Shown here piece by piece: positions 53,089-61,347 of a stretch of 64,000 nucleotides of DNA. Under the pieces are notes generated by a model that searched no databases, was not told the DNA's origin, and worked only from the letters and a program-made list of their open reading frames with translations. Origin of the DNA: JAWWOL01 sp033851545. GTDB lineage: Bacteria > Actinomycetota > Actinomycetes > JAWWOL01. Position 1 is the stretch's first letter, and every line of letters begins with the position of its first letter. The stretch is from the NCBI GenBank assembly GCA_033851545.1, contig JAWWOO010000087.1, positions 54,924 to 118,923 of the forward strand, given 5' to 3'. Position numbers and translations under genes: made by a program.

Positions 53089-53913
53089 ATGAGGGACTGG
53101 GATCTCGGTGTCTGCGCGCGCCGCGGCCACGAGACCTACCGGCCCGACGAGCCGGCGCTGCGCGCCAGGCTGCACGTACCGACCCCGTCCGGGGAGTCGT
53201 GGCGCTGCCTGCGCTGCGGCCTGTTCGTCATCGGCGATCCCCGGCGCAGCGGACCGGCCGAGGAGGCGCCGATCCTGCTCCGCGGCAGGGCACTGCGCGA
53301 CGCCTTCATCCTGCGCTTGCTGGCCGTGGAGCGCGGCGTGCGCGGGATCGCGGTCATCGCCGCGGCAGCCTTCGTCTTCTGGTTCAGGAACTCGCAGGCC
53401 ACCCTGGCCCGGCACTTCGAGCGCAACCTGGTGCACTGGCAGAAAGTTGCCAGCGACCTCAACTACGACCTCAACGACTCGGGTCTCGTGTCGACCATCC
53501 GGCACTTCCTCAAGCTGGGGTCCACGACGCTGATCTGGATCGGCATCGGGCTCGCCGCGTACGGCGCCGTCGAGCTGGCAGAGGCCGTCGGGCTGTGGAT
53601 GCTGCGCCGTTGGGCCGAATATCTCGCCGTCGTGGCGACCTCCGCCGGACTGCCGCTGGAGATCTACGAGATGGCCAAGGGCGCGACCCTGACCAAGATC
53701 GTCGTCTTCCTGGTCAACGTCGGCTTCGTGCTCTACATCCTGCTGTCCAAGCGGTTGTTCGGCGTCCGGGGCGGCCGCGAGGCGTACGAGGCCGAGCGGG
53801 CCGGCGAGTCGCTGCTCGAGGTCGAGAAGGCGGCAGCCCTGCTGCCGCCGTCGGCCACCAAGCCGATCCCCGCAACAGCAGAGCCGCCGGTTCCCGAGCC
53901 GCTCACTCAGTGA
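53089..53913 (+). CDS. DUF2127-like membrane protein with N-terminal CxxC segment
   Basis: A 274-residue protein from ATG 53089. Residues 1-60 are soluble and contain CARRGHETYRPDEP and WRCLRCGLF, a possible zinc-ribbon (Cys8, a nearby His and a CxxC). From about 75 the DUF2127 core has four membrane helices (GVRGIAVIAAAAFVFWF, STTLIWIGIGLAAYGAVELAEAVGLW, YLAVVATSAGLPLEIYEM, VVFLVNVGFVLYILLSKRLFG). A charged tail follows. The function of DUF2127 is not known to me. Its end overlaps the convergent hydrolase gene by 11 bases. Confidence 0.78.
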   Translation: MRDWDLGVCARRGHETYRPDEPALRARLHVPTPSGESWRCLRCGLFVIGDPRRSGPAEEAPILLRGRALRDAFILRLLAVERGVRGIAVIAAAAFVFWFRNSQATLARHFERNLVHWQKVASDLNYDLNDSGLVSTIRHFLKLGSTTLIWIGIGLAAYGAVELAEAVGLWMLRRWAEYLAVVATSAGLPLEIYEMAKGATLTKIVVFLVNVGFVLYILLSKRLFGVRGGREAYEAERAGESLLEVEKAAALLPPSATKPIPATAEPPVPEPLTQ

Positions 53914-54634
53914 CCGGCCAGGTGGTCGGGAGGGGCAGCGCCTGGGGTGCGACCCGGCGGACGATCTCGGTCAGGGCGATCCGGACGAACCGCTCCCCCA
54001 CCCACAGATGCTTGGCCCCCTCGACGCCGAGCACCTCGGCCTGCGGCACCAGGGCGAACCGCGCGCGGGCCTCGTCCGGGCGCAGGTAGTCATCGCGCTC
54101 GGGCACGAGCACCGTCAATGGCTTGCCACTCGCCGCCCAGGCGCGCAGATCGTCGTCACCCGCCCGGTGCAGTGGCGGGGAGAGCAGGATCGCGCCCACG
54201 ACCGACCCGTCCTCGTGCGCCCAGCGCAGCGTGACCTCGGTGCCGAACGACCAGCCCACCACCCACGGCGCGGGCAGATCCTCCGACTCCACCACGTCGA
54301 GCGCCGCTGCCAGGTCGTACCGCTCCGCGAACCCGTCGTCGAACACACCCTCGCTGGTGCCCTCGGCACTCGTCGTGCCCCGGAAGTTGAACCGGAGCAC
54401 CGCGATGCCGGCCATGGCCGGCAGCCGCCACGCGGCCTTGCGGTAGACGTGGCTGTCCATCGAGCCGGCGTGGGTCGGCAGCGGGTGCAGGCAGACCAGG
54501 GTGGCCACCGGTGGCTGGTCCAGTGGCAGGGCCAGCTCGCCGACCAGGCTCAGTCCGTCGGCGGTGTGCAGCGTCAACGGGCGGCGGTCGGCCGGCAGCA
54601 CCGTCTGCGGGCCGATCTCGACAGCACCTGTCAT
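53903..54634 (-). CDS. Alpha/beta hydrolase
   Basis: A 243-residue hydrolase. The N-terminal beta-sheet leads to TLVCLHPLPTHAGSMDSHVY (oxyanion region) and VLRFNFRGTTSAEG. The nucleophile elbow is GWSFGTEVTL with the active Ser; a later Asp in TVLVPERDDYLRPDEA and a C-terminal His in GAKHLWVGER probably complete the triad. The HPLPxxxGxMDxHVY pattern is like the dienelactone hydrolase-related YfhR/CocE-like group. The substrate is unknown. It overlaps the upstream zinc-ribbon gene stop by four bases. Confidence 0.88.
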   Translation of the reverse strand: MTGAVEIGPQTVLPADRRPLTLHTADGLSLVGELALPLDQPPVATLVCLHPLPTHAGSMDSHVYRKAAWRLPAMAGIAVLRFNFRGTTSAEGTSEGVFDDGFAERYDLAAALDVVESEDLPAPWVVGWSFGTEVTLRWAHEDGSVVGAILLSPPLHRAGDDDLRAWAASGKPLTVLVPERDDYLRPDEARARFALVPQAEVLGVEGAKHLWVGERFVRIALTEIVRRVAPQALPLPTTWPVTE

Positions 54635-54960
54635 AGCCGGGGAGCGTTGCGTGAGCGCTGCACCACGGGCGCCCGGTGCAGCCGGTTGGACCAGCAGGCC
54701 GTGTGCCAGTGCCGCCGGTCGTCCAGCCGGCCTTCGGGCCAGGCCACGACGTGCGGGCTGCCCGGGCGGATCTCCTGGTCGCAGCCGGGGCAGCGGAAGA
54801 CCTTCGGCGTCCCGGACACCTGGCGTACGGCGAAGTCTCCGTCCGGCCAGCTCTGGGCGGTCTGGTGCCGGCCGCCGACCGGCTCGTCCTCGGCGGCGCG
54901 CGGCGCGGCAGGCCGCCCGCGTCTGCGCCGCCCGCTGTTGCCGTCTCCTGCCCGTGCCAT
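54631..54960 (-). CDS. Small zinc-ribbon protein (109 aa) upstream of the hydrolase
   Basis: A protein of 109 residues from ATG 54958-54960. A basic, disordered N terminus (GRRRRGRPAAPRAAEDEP) precedes a putative zinc-binding module: CPGCDQEI with a CxxC, then HVVAWPE, and RRHWHTACW with HxxC-like ligands. I recognise no named family, though similar Cys/His modules accompany actinobacterial hydrolase genes. It overlaps the alpha/beta hydrolase start by four bases, implying coupled translation. A nucleic-acid or protein-binding role is speculation. Confidence 0.7.
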   Translation of the reverse strand: MARAGDGNSGRRRRGRPAAPRAAEDEPVGGRHQTAQSWPDGDFAVRQVSGTPKVFRCPGCDQEIRPGSPHVVAWPEGRLDDRRHWHTACWSNRLHRAPVVQRSRNAPRL

Positions 54961-55066
54961 GGGACCAGTCTCCCAGAGGCTGGATCCGAGCCTGGGTTCC
55001 CAGGGAACCCGCCCGGTCGTAGGGTCAGGCGCACAGGCAGCAACTTCTCCGCTGGGGGTGGCACAG

Positions 55067-55888
55067 ATGGTCGCGCACAAGCTCGTCGGCAACGCGATGC
55101 AGATGGTGGTCTGTCAGCTCGGGCCGGGTGAGACCGTCTACTGCGAAGCCGGCAAGTTCCTCTGGAAGACCGTCAACGTCTCGATGGAGACCCGGCTGAG
55201 CAAGCCGGCCAACCCCGGCCAGCCCGGGTCGGCAGCCACCCCACCCGCCGGCGGGGGCGGCAAGTTCGCCAGGGCGATGTCGGTCGGCATGGACGTCGGC
55301 AAGCGGGTCCTGGCCGGTGAGAGCCTGGCCTTCCAGTACTTCACGGCGGTCGGCGGCAGCGGCCTGGTCACCTTCGCCGGCACCCTGCCGGGTGAGATGC
55401 GGGCGATCGAGCTGGACGGCACCCGCGGCTGGTTCGCGGAGAAGGACGCCTTCGTCGCGGCCGACTCCTCGGTCAACTTCGACATCGCGTTCTCCGGCTT
55501 CAAGACCGGCCGCAGAGGCGGCGAGGGCTTCGTCCTGGAGAAGTTCACCGGTACGGGCACGGTGTTCATCGCCGGCGCCGGTAACTTCATCGACCTCAAC
55601 CCGGCCAAGTACGGCGGCAAGATCCAGGTCGACACCGGCTGCATCGTGGCCTTCGAGGACACCGTGAAGTACGGCGTCGAGCGGGTCGGCAGCCTCAACA
55701 CGCAGGGTGCGATGAACGCCATCTTCGGCGGGGAGGGCCTCAACCTGGCCACCCTCGAGGGTGATGGACAGGTCATCCTGCAGTCGATGACCATCGACGC
55801 GCTGGCCAAGTCGTTGAAGAAGAACATGGGCATCGGCGACGACAAGCAAGGCCCGCTCGGAGGCCTGCTCTCGGGCAGCGTCGGCTGA
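55067..55888 (+). CDS. AIM24-family protein
   Basis: A 273-residue protein of the AIM24/TIGR00266 tubular beta fold. It starts MVAHKLVGNAMQMVVCQLGPGETVYCEAGKFLWK, then has a Gly/Pro linker (about 47-66), MSVGMDVGKRVLAGESLAFQYFTAVGGSGLVTFAGTLPGEM, a central GTVFIAGAGNFIDLNPAKYGG and a C-terminal EGDGQVILQSMTIDALAKSLK. The biochemical role of AIM24 proteins is not established. ATG 55067 matches the family N terminus, though the frame is open far upstream. It is followed after 45 bases by a small helical protein, probably in the same transcript. Confidence 0.9.
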   Translation: MVAHKLVGNAMQMVVCQLGPGETVYCEAGKFLWKTVNVSMETRLSKPANPGQPGSAATPPAGGGGKFARAMSVGMDVGKRVLAGESLAFQYFTAVGGSGLVTFAGTLPGEMRAIELDGTRGWFAEKDAFVAADSSVNFDIAFSGFKTGRRGGEGFVLEKFTGTGTVFIAGAGNFIDLNPAKYGGKIQVDTGCIVAFEDTVKYGVERVGSLNTQGAMNAIFGGEGLNLATLEGDGQVILQSMTIDALAKSLKKNMGIGDDKQGPLGGLLSGSVG

Positions 55889-55933
55889 TCCCCCGTACAA
55901 CTCCTGAACGCTCTCTAGAAGGGAACGACCTCC

Positions 55934-56299
55934 GTGGGATTCATGGACAAGCTCAAGGTCCAGGCAGAGCAGGTGGCCAAGCAGGCGCAGCAGGGGGTGG
56001 CGCAGGGCCAGTCCAAGATCGGCGAGATGCAGGCCAAGCGGGCAGCCGATGCCCTGTTGCACGACCTCGGCGCAGCGGTCTATGCCGCCCAGCGCCAGGG
56101 CGGACCGCACGAGCCGATCGAGACGATCATGGCGGCGCTCGACGCGCACGCTGCCGCGCACGGCGGCATCGACACCGCCAACACGCCACCGGCGGCCGCC
56201 ACCGGGGGCGCACCGGCCTCCGCCGACGGCTCGCCGGCGCCAACGCCGCCGGCCGGCACCTCGACGCCGACCGGCGACTTCAAGATGGACGACCTGTAG
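55934..56299 (+). CDS. Small helical protein downstream of AIM24
   Basis: A 121-residue protein from GTG 55934, with AAGGGA about 11 bases upstream. Residues 1-70 are amphipathic and Gln/Lys/Ala-rich (FMDKLKVQAEQVAKQAQQG...IGEMQAKRAADALLHDLG), likely a helical bundle or coiled coil. The tail from about 80 is Ala/Pro/Thr-rich and disordered, ending DFKMDDL. No signal or membrane helix. I recognise no named family; position suggests a partner of AIM24. Confidence 0.75.
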   Translation: MGFMDKLKVQAEQVAKQAQQGVAQGQSKIGEMQAKRAADALLHDLGAAVYAAQRQGGPHEPIETIMAALDAHAAAHGGIDTANTPPAAATGGAPASADGSPAPTPPAGTSTPTGDFKMDDL

Positions 56300-56311
56300 C
56301 CCCCGGCGGAC

Positions 56312-57241
56312 TCAGCCCACGGCGGCGGGCAGCGACCTGAGGGGGTGCGGCGGCGGGGCCGGGTGGCAGCCGGCCGGACGCCCGACGGCGGCGAGCCCCG
56401 CCAGGTCGCCGGCGCCATAGGCCGCGATACCGCGTACGGACGGGTACATCGCATCGTCCCTGCTCGCCACGTGGCCCAGCCCGACGGCGTGGCCGAGCTC
56501 GTGCATCAGGACCTCGCCCTCGCTCGGCCCCGGACCGAACCCGACCGCGAGCTGCCGGTCGGTGTTGAGCACGACCTCGGCGCTGACCAGCGAGCCGCCG
56601 CCGGTACGCGACTTGCTGACCACGGCGACGGGGACGGTCACCGCCTCCGACTTGGGGTCGCGGAGCAGGTCGGTCTGGGCCGGCGGCGACCACGAGATGA
56701 GGACGGGCGCCCAGCTGTTGCCGTACACCTCAGGCTGGTACGCGCTGCGGTCACGCGTCGCCCGTTCGGAGCTGAGCCCCCTGGAGACGAACCTCAGGCC
56801 GCTTGCGCTGGACAGCCTGGCGATAGCCTGCTCGACGTCGGCCTCGGCACCGGCAGGCGCATCGGCGTAGTTGACGACGTATCCGATCGGCGTGCACGGG
56901 TCCCACCGGGCCGGCAGCCCTGAGGCGTCGAGGAACTCCGCACTCCATGGCTGCTGCGAGACACCGGCGACCGCGCGCAGCCCCGTCGAGCTGGGCGTTG
57001 CGCCGTGCGGCGAGGCGAGCAGGACCGGCACCGCGAAGACGAACGTCGCCAGCGCGGCGGCCACCCAGCCGAGCCAGTGAGTCCTGCGGGCAGGCGCAGC
57101 AGGGGCAAGCGGCTGCAGGCCGGCGGGCAGGCTGGGCGGCGCCTGTTGCAGCGGGATGACCCAGCCGTACGGCGGCAGGGTGGGCGGACCCGGCGGCGGG
57201 GGTGGCAAAGGCCCGGTGGTCTGCCACTGCCCAACGTCCAC
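56312..57241 (-). CDS. Membrane-anchored matrixin-like zinc metalloprotease
   Basis: A protein of about 309 residues from GTG 57241, which has GGAGG four bases upstream; GTG 57286 is an in-frame alternative without a ribosome site. A Pro-rich cytoplasmic N terminus is followed by one membrane helix (about 58-77, LGWVAAALATFVFAVPVLLA) and an extracellular catalytic domain. The metzincin signature is complete: HELGHAVGLGH (three zinc His plus Glu), then the Met-turn in DDAMYPS. The region RWDPCTPIGYVVNYADAPAG is typical of actinobacterial peptidase M10-type proteins. It probably cleaves surface proteins or peptides. Confidence 0.88.
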   Translation of the reverse strand: MDVGQWQTTGPLPPPPPGPPTLPPYGWVIPLQQAPPSLPAGLQPLAPAAPARRTHWLGWVAAALATFVFAVPVLLASPHGATPSSTGLRAVAGVSQQPWSAEFLDASGLPARWDPCTPIGYVVNYADAPAGAEADVEQAIARLSSASGLRFVSRGLSSERATRDRSAYQPEVYGNSWAPVLISWSPPAQTDLLRDPKSEAVTVPVAVVSKSRTGGGSLVSAEVVLNTDRQLAVGFGPGPSEGEVLMHELGHAVGLGHVASRDDAMYPSVRGIAAYGAGDLAGLAAVGRPAGCHPAPPPHPLRSLPAAVG

Positions 57242-57328
57242 CCGGCCTCCTGCCTGTGCAGGTGATCGGCCTGGCGGCAGTGCCACTTGACGGCTGGGGC
57301 TGAGGAACGCCGCCCGTGGGCGGGAGGG

Positions 57329-57670
57329 TCAGCCGGCGGCGGCGTAGGGGATGGCCGCAGTGACCGGCACGGTGGCGGTCAGGCAGAGCACCCGGTCGAG
57401 CTTGGTGAGGTGCAGCATGCGCTGGACCGGGTTGGAGCTCCCGGCGACGACCAGCCGCCGCCCGGCCCGGCCGGCCCGGCGGTGGGCGCCGACCAGGACC
57501 CCGAGGCCGCTGGCGTCGATCGCGTCGACGGCGCTGGCGTCCAGGAACAGGTCACCCGCTCCGTCGTCCACCGCTGCGTGCAGTGCCAGCCGTACGTCCG
57601 CGACCGATGAGACATCGAGCCGTCCGGTGAGCACGACCAGCTGGCCGGGCTCCGTGACGTCGATCACCAT
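57329..57670 (-). CDS. STAS-domain protein (anti-sigma factor antagonist)
   Basis: A 113-residue protein from ATG 57668-57670, set by GGGAGGT five bases upstream. It is a single STAS domain: VIDVTEPGQLVVLTGRLDVSSVADVRLAL, then DLFLDASAVDAIDASGLGVLVGAHRRAG, where Ser in DASGLG is the usual phosphorylation site of SpoIIAA-type antagonists. Such proteins bind an anti-sigma kinase and free a sigma factor when unphosphorylated. No partner kinase or sigma factor adjoins it. The 274 bases to the next start (57671-57944) show nothing I can support. Confidence 0.9.
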   Translation of the reverse strand: MVIDVTEPGQLVVLTGRLDVSSVADVRLALHAAVDDGAGDLFLDASAVDAIDASGLGVLVGAHRRAGRAGRRLVVAGSSNPVQRMLHLTKLDRVLCLTATVPVTAAIPYAAAG

Positions 57671-57944
57671 CTGACCTCCCCGACAGGCCGGCGTGCTGCC
57701 GACCTTCCCCCTGTATGACGCCTGGAACGGCCCAGAAGTTTGCCGAGGCACCGTAACGGTTCGGCCTCGAAATGCTGCTCCCGGGTCGTACCACGCATCA
57801 GTGCCCGTTCCGGACACGGCGGCCAGCGTACCTCTCCACCGCAATGGCGCCTCGTACGCCACACCGATCCCAAACCGGACAGGTCCGGCGAGAATCCGGG
57901 GCACCCCCCGGGCAGGAACGCCGTTGACCTGCCAGACTGGTAAG

Positions 57945-58283
57945 GTGCCGCAGCCCACCGACTTCGACCCCGTGCTCAGTGTCATCGGGGCGCTGCTGGT
58001 TGTCGGACTGCTCCTGCTCCTCGCTCGCTGGGCGTTCTCCCCCGCGCCGCGTGCGTCCGGCCGTCGCCAGGTGCGCGACGCCGATCCCGAGGACTTCGGC
58101 CTGCTCACCCCGGTGGCCACCGCACCGACGCGTGAGGACGCCGAGATGCTCCGCGAGGTGCTGACCAGCAACGGCATCCGGTGCACGCTGGCCCCCGCCG
58201 GCGGCGGCCGGCGGCGATCGATGCACGTGCTGGTCTTCCTCGGCGACGCCGACCGGGCCAAGAACGTGGTCGGCACCCGTTAG
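57945..58283 (+). CDS. Small membrane protein with DUF2007-like C-terminal domain
   Basis: A 112-residue protein from GTG 57945 (VPQPTDFDPVLSVIG). One membrane helix (about 10-30, VLSVIGALLVVGLLLLLARWAF) is followed by a soluble cytoplasmic domain. TREDAEMLREVLTSNGIRCTL and MHVLVFLGDADRAKNVV match the short alpha-beta pattern of DUF2007 (putative signal-transducing) proteins. The stop abuts the convergent murA stop. The assignment to DUF2007 is by pattern only. Confidence 0.7.
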   Translation: MPQPTDFDPVLSVIGALLVVGLLLLLARWAFSPAPRASGRRQVRDADPEDFGLLTPVATAPTREDAEMLREVLTSNGIRCTLAPAGGGRRRSMHVLVFLGDADRAKNVVGTR

Positions 58284-59549
58284 CTATCCCGCCTCGATCA
58301 ACAGCTCCCGCCGTACGTCGGCACCCAGCGCCACCAGCGAGTCGACGAAGCCCTGGTAGCCCCGGTCGACGTGGTGGATCTCGGCGACCGTCGTGACCCC
58401 GTCGGCCACCAGCCCGGCGAGGACCAGGCCCGCGCCCGCCCGGATGTCCGTGGCCCGTACGGGGGCCGCCGAGAGCCGTTCGCGGCCACGGATGGCCGCG
58501 TGGTGTCCATCGGTACGGACGTCGGCGCCGAGCCGGACCAGCTCGTCGAGGAACATGAACCGCCCCTCGAACATGTTCTCGGTCACCAGGGCGGCGCCGT
58601 CGGAGATCGACGCCATCGCGATGGCCATCGGCTGAAGGTCGGTCGGGAAGCCAGGGTAGGGCAGGGTCATCACGTCCACCGACGTCGGCCGGCGGCTCAT
58701 CGACACCCGGAACCCGTCGGCGGTGATCTCGATCTCAGCGCCCGCCGTGGCCAGCTTGTCCAGCGGCATCCGCAGGTGGTCGGCCCGCGCGCCGCGGACG
58801 AGCACGTCGCCGCGCGTCATCACCGCGCCGAAGGCATAGGTCCCGGCCACGATCCGGTCGGGTACGACGTGATGGGTCACCGGCGAGAGGCTGTCGACGC
58901 CCTCGATGACCAGGGTGGACGAGCCGACGCCCTCGAGCTTGGCCCCCATCGCCACGAGCATCTCGCACAGGTCGATGATCTCGGGCTCGCGCGCCACGTT
59001 GTCGATCATGGTGGTGCCCTTGGCCAGGACGGCCGCCATCAGGATGTTCTCCGTCGCGCCGACGCTCGGGAACTCCAGCCACACCTCGGCTCCGGCCAGC
59101 GCCGAGGCGTGCGCGACCAGGTAGCCGTGCTCGGTCACCACCTCGGCACCCAACCGGGTCAGCCCGGCGATGTGCAGGTCGAGCGGCCGCGAGCCGATCG
59201 CATCGCCGCCGGGCAGCGCGACCCGCGCCTGCCCCGTACGGGCGAGCAGCGGGCCGAGGACGCACACGGAGCCGCGGATCCGGCGTACGTGGTCGTAGTC
59301 GGCCTCGTGACCGAGCTGCGCCGGGACGGTGATCCGGATCTCGGGCGCGTGCCCCTCGACCTCGGCACCCAGGCCGCGCAGCACCTCGGCCATGATCGGC
59401 ACGTCCATGATGTCCGGCACGTTGGTCAGCGTCGTGGTGCCCTCGGCCAGCAGCGCAGCCGCCATGACCTTGAGCACGCTGTTCTTGGCGCCCCTGACCG
59501 TCACCTCGCCGGTCAGCTGCGCCCCGCCGTACACCCGGAAGCACTCCAT
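58284..59549 (-). CDS. murA: UDP-N-acetylglucosamine 1-carboxyvinyltransferase (Asp-type, fosfomycin-insensitive)
   Basis: MurA, 421 residues from ATG 59547-59549, transfers enolpyruvate from PEP to UDP-GlcNAc, the first committed step of peptidoglycan synthesis. The double-domain fold is complete: GGAQLTGEVTVRGAKNSVLKVMAAALLAEG (KN motif), LPGGDAIGSRPLDLHI, and GFPTDLQPMAIA. The active-site loop has Asp116 where E. coli has Cys115. A Cys-to-Asp change at this position is known from Mycobacterium tuberculosis and removes the fosfomycin target. Length is normal. Confidence 0.97.
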   Translation of the reverse strand: MECFRVYGGAQLTGEVTVRGAKNSVLKVMAAALLAEGTTTLTNVPDIMDVPIMAEVLRGLGAEVEGHAPEIRITVPAQLGHEADYDHVRRIRGSVCVLGPLLARTGQARVALPGGDAIGSRPLDLHIAGLTRLGAEVVTEHGYLVAHASALAGAEVWLEFPSVGATENILMAAVLAKGTTMIDNVAREPEIIDLCEMLVAMGAKLEGVGSSTLVIEGVDSLSPVTHHVVPDRIVAGTYAFGAVMTRGDVLVRGARADHLRMPLDKLATAGAEIEITADGFRVSMSRRPTSVDVMTLPYPGFPTDLQPMAIAMASISDGAALVTENMFEGRFMFLDELVRLGADVRTDGHHAAIRGRERLSAAPVRATDIRAGAGLVLAGLVADGVTTVAEIHHVDRGYQGFVDSLVALGADVRRELLIEAG

Positions 59550-59653
59550 CGGGCCACTGTACGGGTCCGGCCCGGCGGCCCGCGGCAGCAACATCGCCGC
59601 CGTCTCACTCCCGCGGCGAATCGCACCGGGCGGGCAAGGCAGAATGCTTGTCC

Positions 59654-59956
59654 ATGACGAGGTCCTGGATCCGCAACCTGTTTCTGCTGGTGCTGTTCGG
59701 CATCGTGGCGCAGGCGATCACCGAGCAGCTGCGCAAGGACAAGGCCGACCGCACGTGGCAGGGCAAGGTCGCCGGCGTCCCGTACGACTTCCGGCCGCCG
59801 ACCCCCGCGCGCATCAAGAAGGCGTTCTGGGCCCCCGAGGAGGCCTTCGTCACACCCCACTCGCCCGGCGTCGGCTGGTCGGTCAACCTCGGGCGGATCG
59901 TCTACGAGGTCAGGAAGCACGCCCCCGGCGGCGACTCCTCCTCCGACGAGGCCTGA
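59654..59956 (+). CDS. Small membrane protein with DUF5808-like tail
   Basis: A 100-residue protein from ATG 59654. One membrane helix lies at about residues 5-20 (WIRNLFLLVLFGIVAQAI). The soluble region ends with FVTPHSPGVGWSVNLGRIVYEV, resembling the aromatic GxGWxxNxGR segment of DUF5808 proteins. The preceding VPYDFRPPTPARIKKAFWAPEE is a further conserved-looking block. The function is unknown. It lies ten bases upstream of the next gene, so both are probably cotranscribed. Confidence 0.7.
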   Translation: MTRSWIRNLFLLVLFGIVAQAITEQLRKDKADRTWQGKVAGVPYDFRPPTPARIKKAFWAPEEAFVTPHSPGVGWSVNLGRIVYEVRKHAPGGDSSSDEA

Positions 59957-59966
59957 CCGGGCTCCG

Positions 59967-60701
59967 ATGGTCAGGAGCAGGGGCGTCCGTACGGGGTGGG
60001 TCGTCGCCGTCGTGCTGTCCGGACTGGTCGCCCTGCTCTGGTGGAACGTCGGGCCGTCCGGACCCGTGGCGTCGGCCAGGCCGCCTCGGGGAGCGCTCGG
60101 CTGGCCCCTCCAGGGCGCGCCCTCCGTGGCCGCCCAGCACGAGGCTGACGCCGAACGCTCGTTCTCGTCCGCTGTCCGCGCGTACGTGCTGCAGGCGAGG
60201 TCGCACGGCGCACCGCTGTTCCAGGTCGGCCGGCCCCACCCGCTGTTCGCCGCCAACTACCTCGCCCGGCCGCTCGACGTGGTCGTGCTCGTCGCGCCGG
60301 TGACCGGCGGCGGCCAGGTCGTCGGCCTGGCCGGGCTGTACGGCAGCGACCGCCACCACCACGGGACCGACGCGGTCGTGCCGTTCTCCTCGAGCGACCA
60401 GCAGATCAGCGGCAACGTCCTCAGTTACGTCCGCGGTGACCTCGACCAGGTCACCGTGGTGGTCGGCGGCCCGCGCGCGGGCGGCCTGCTCGTCAACGAT
60501 CGCGGCATCCGGCAGAACGTCAACGACCTGATCGACAACCAGACCTCGTCCGACCGCCGCGGGATCACCTGGATGTACGCCTTGATCCCCGCCACGCCCG
60601 AGCACCCCAAGGACGGCGTGATCACGCTGACCGACGGCAACGGCAACCTCAGCCACGTGCTGTACTACGGCCCGGTCGGCGCGCGCGCGCTCAGCGGCTG
60701 A
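59967..60701 (+). CDS. Exported hypothetical protein
   Basis: A 244-residue protein. An N-terminal signal anchor (about 8-25, GWVVAVVLSGLVALLWW) is followed by an extracytoplasmic domain with no recognised motif. There is a notable acidic-basic helix (QHEADAERSFSSAVRAYVLQAR) and beta-rich segments (VVVLVAPVTGGGQVVGLAGLYG, LDQVTVVVGGPRAGGLLV). It lacks a lipobox. It begins ten bases after the DUF5808-like gene and ends 17 bases before the adenosyltransferase gene. No function is assigned. Confidence 0.65.
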   Translation: MVRSRGVRTGWVVAVVLSGLVALLWWNVGPSGPVASARPPRGALGWPLQGAPSVAAQHEADAERSFSSAVRAYVLQARSHGAPLFQVGRPHPLFAANYLARPLDVVVLVAPVTGGGQVVGLAGLYGSDRHHHGTDAVVPFSSSDQQISGNVLSYVRGDLDQVTVVVGGPRAGGLLVNDRGIRQNVNDLIDNQTSSDRRGITWMYALIPATPEHPKDGVITLTDGNGNLSHVLYYGPVGARALSG

Positions 60702-60718
60702 CCGCCTACGCTGGCGCC

Positions 60719-61321
60719 ATGAGCGAGCCGGAGTCGCGCGGAAGCAGCAGGGTCCACCTCACCCGGATCTACACCCGTACGGGGGACGACGGGACGACGG
60801 CGCTGGGCGACCTCAGCCGGGTGGCCAAGACCGCCCCACGGATCGCAGCGTTCGCCGACGTCGACGAGGCCAACGCCGCGATCGGGCTGGCGGTCGTGCT
60901 CGGCCGGCTCGACGCCGGCGTCGTGACGCTGCTGCTGGCGATCCAGAACGACCTGTTCGACGTCGGCGCCGACCTGTGCACGCCGATCGTCGCTGAGCCG
61001 CGCTGGGCACCCCTGCGGGTGACGCCACCGTACGTCGAGCGGTTGGAGGCGGCGTGCGACGCGTACAACGCCGCCCTGGCCAAGCTCGACTCGTTCGTCC
61101 TGCCGGGAGGCGCGGCGGGATCCGCCCTGCTGCACGTCGCGCGGACGGTGACCCGGCGGGCCGAGCGGATGACCTGGGCGCTCCTGGAAGCCGAGCCGGA
61201 GGCGACCAACCCGCTCACGGCCACCTACCTCAACCGGCTGTCGGACCTGCTGTTCATCCTGAGCCGGCACGCCAACCGGGACACCGGCGACGTCCTGTGG
61301 CACCCTTCCGCGAACGCCTGA
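60719..61321 (+). CDS. ATP:cob(I)alamin adenosyltransferase (PduO type)
   Basis: A 200-residue enzyme that adds the adenosyl group to cob(I)alamin to make coenzyme B12. The ATP-binding N terminus IYTRTGDDGTTALGDLSRVAK is the PduO signature. Other motifs are FADVDEANAAIG, IQNDLFDVGADLCTP, and the C-terminal helix ERMTWALLEAE...TYLNRLSDLLFILSRHANR, which contains the conserved Asp/Arg cobalamin contacts. It lies in a run of plus-strand genes. No B12-dependent enzyme is adjacent. Confidence 0.94.
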   Translation: MSEPESRGSSRVHLTRIYTRTGDDGTTALGDLSRVAKTAPRIAAFADVDEANAAIGLAVVLGRLDAGVVTLLLAIQNDLFDVGADLCTPIVAEPRWAPLRVTPPYVERLEAACDAYNAALAKLDSFVLPGGAAGSALLHVARTVTRRAERMTWALLEAEPEATNPLTATYLNRLSDLLFILSRHANRDTGDVLWHPSANA

Positions 61322-61347
61322 GACCGGAACAGAGCACAATCGGCAGG

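Noticed and set aside
54008..55888. Apparent long N-terminal extension of AIM24 (626 residues)
   Set aside because: The extension is antisense to the hydrolase and zinc-ribbon genes and has no family similarity. The AIM24 family N terminus is at ATG 55067.
57671..57944. Possible small gene in the 274-base gap between the STAS and DUF2007-like genes
   Set aside because: Frames crossing the gap are extensions of the flanking genes without start-site support or any motif.
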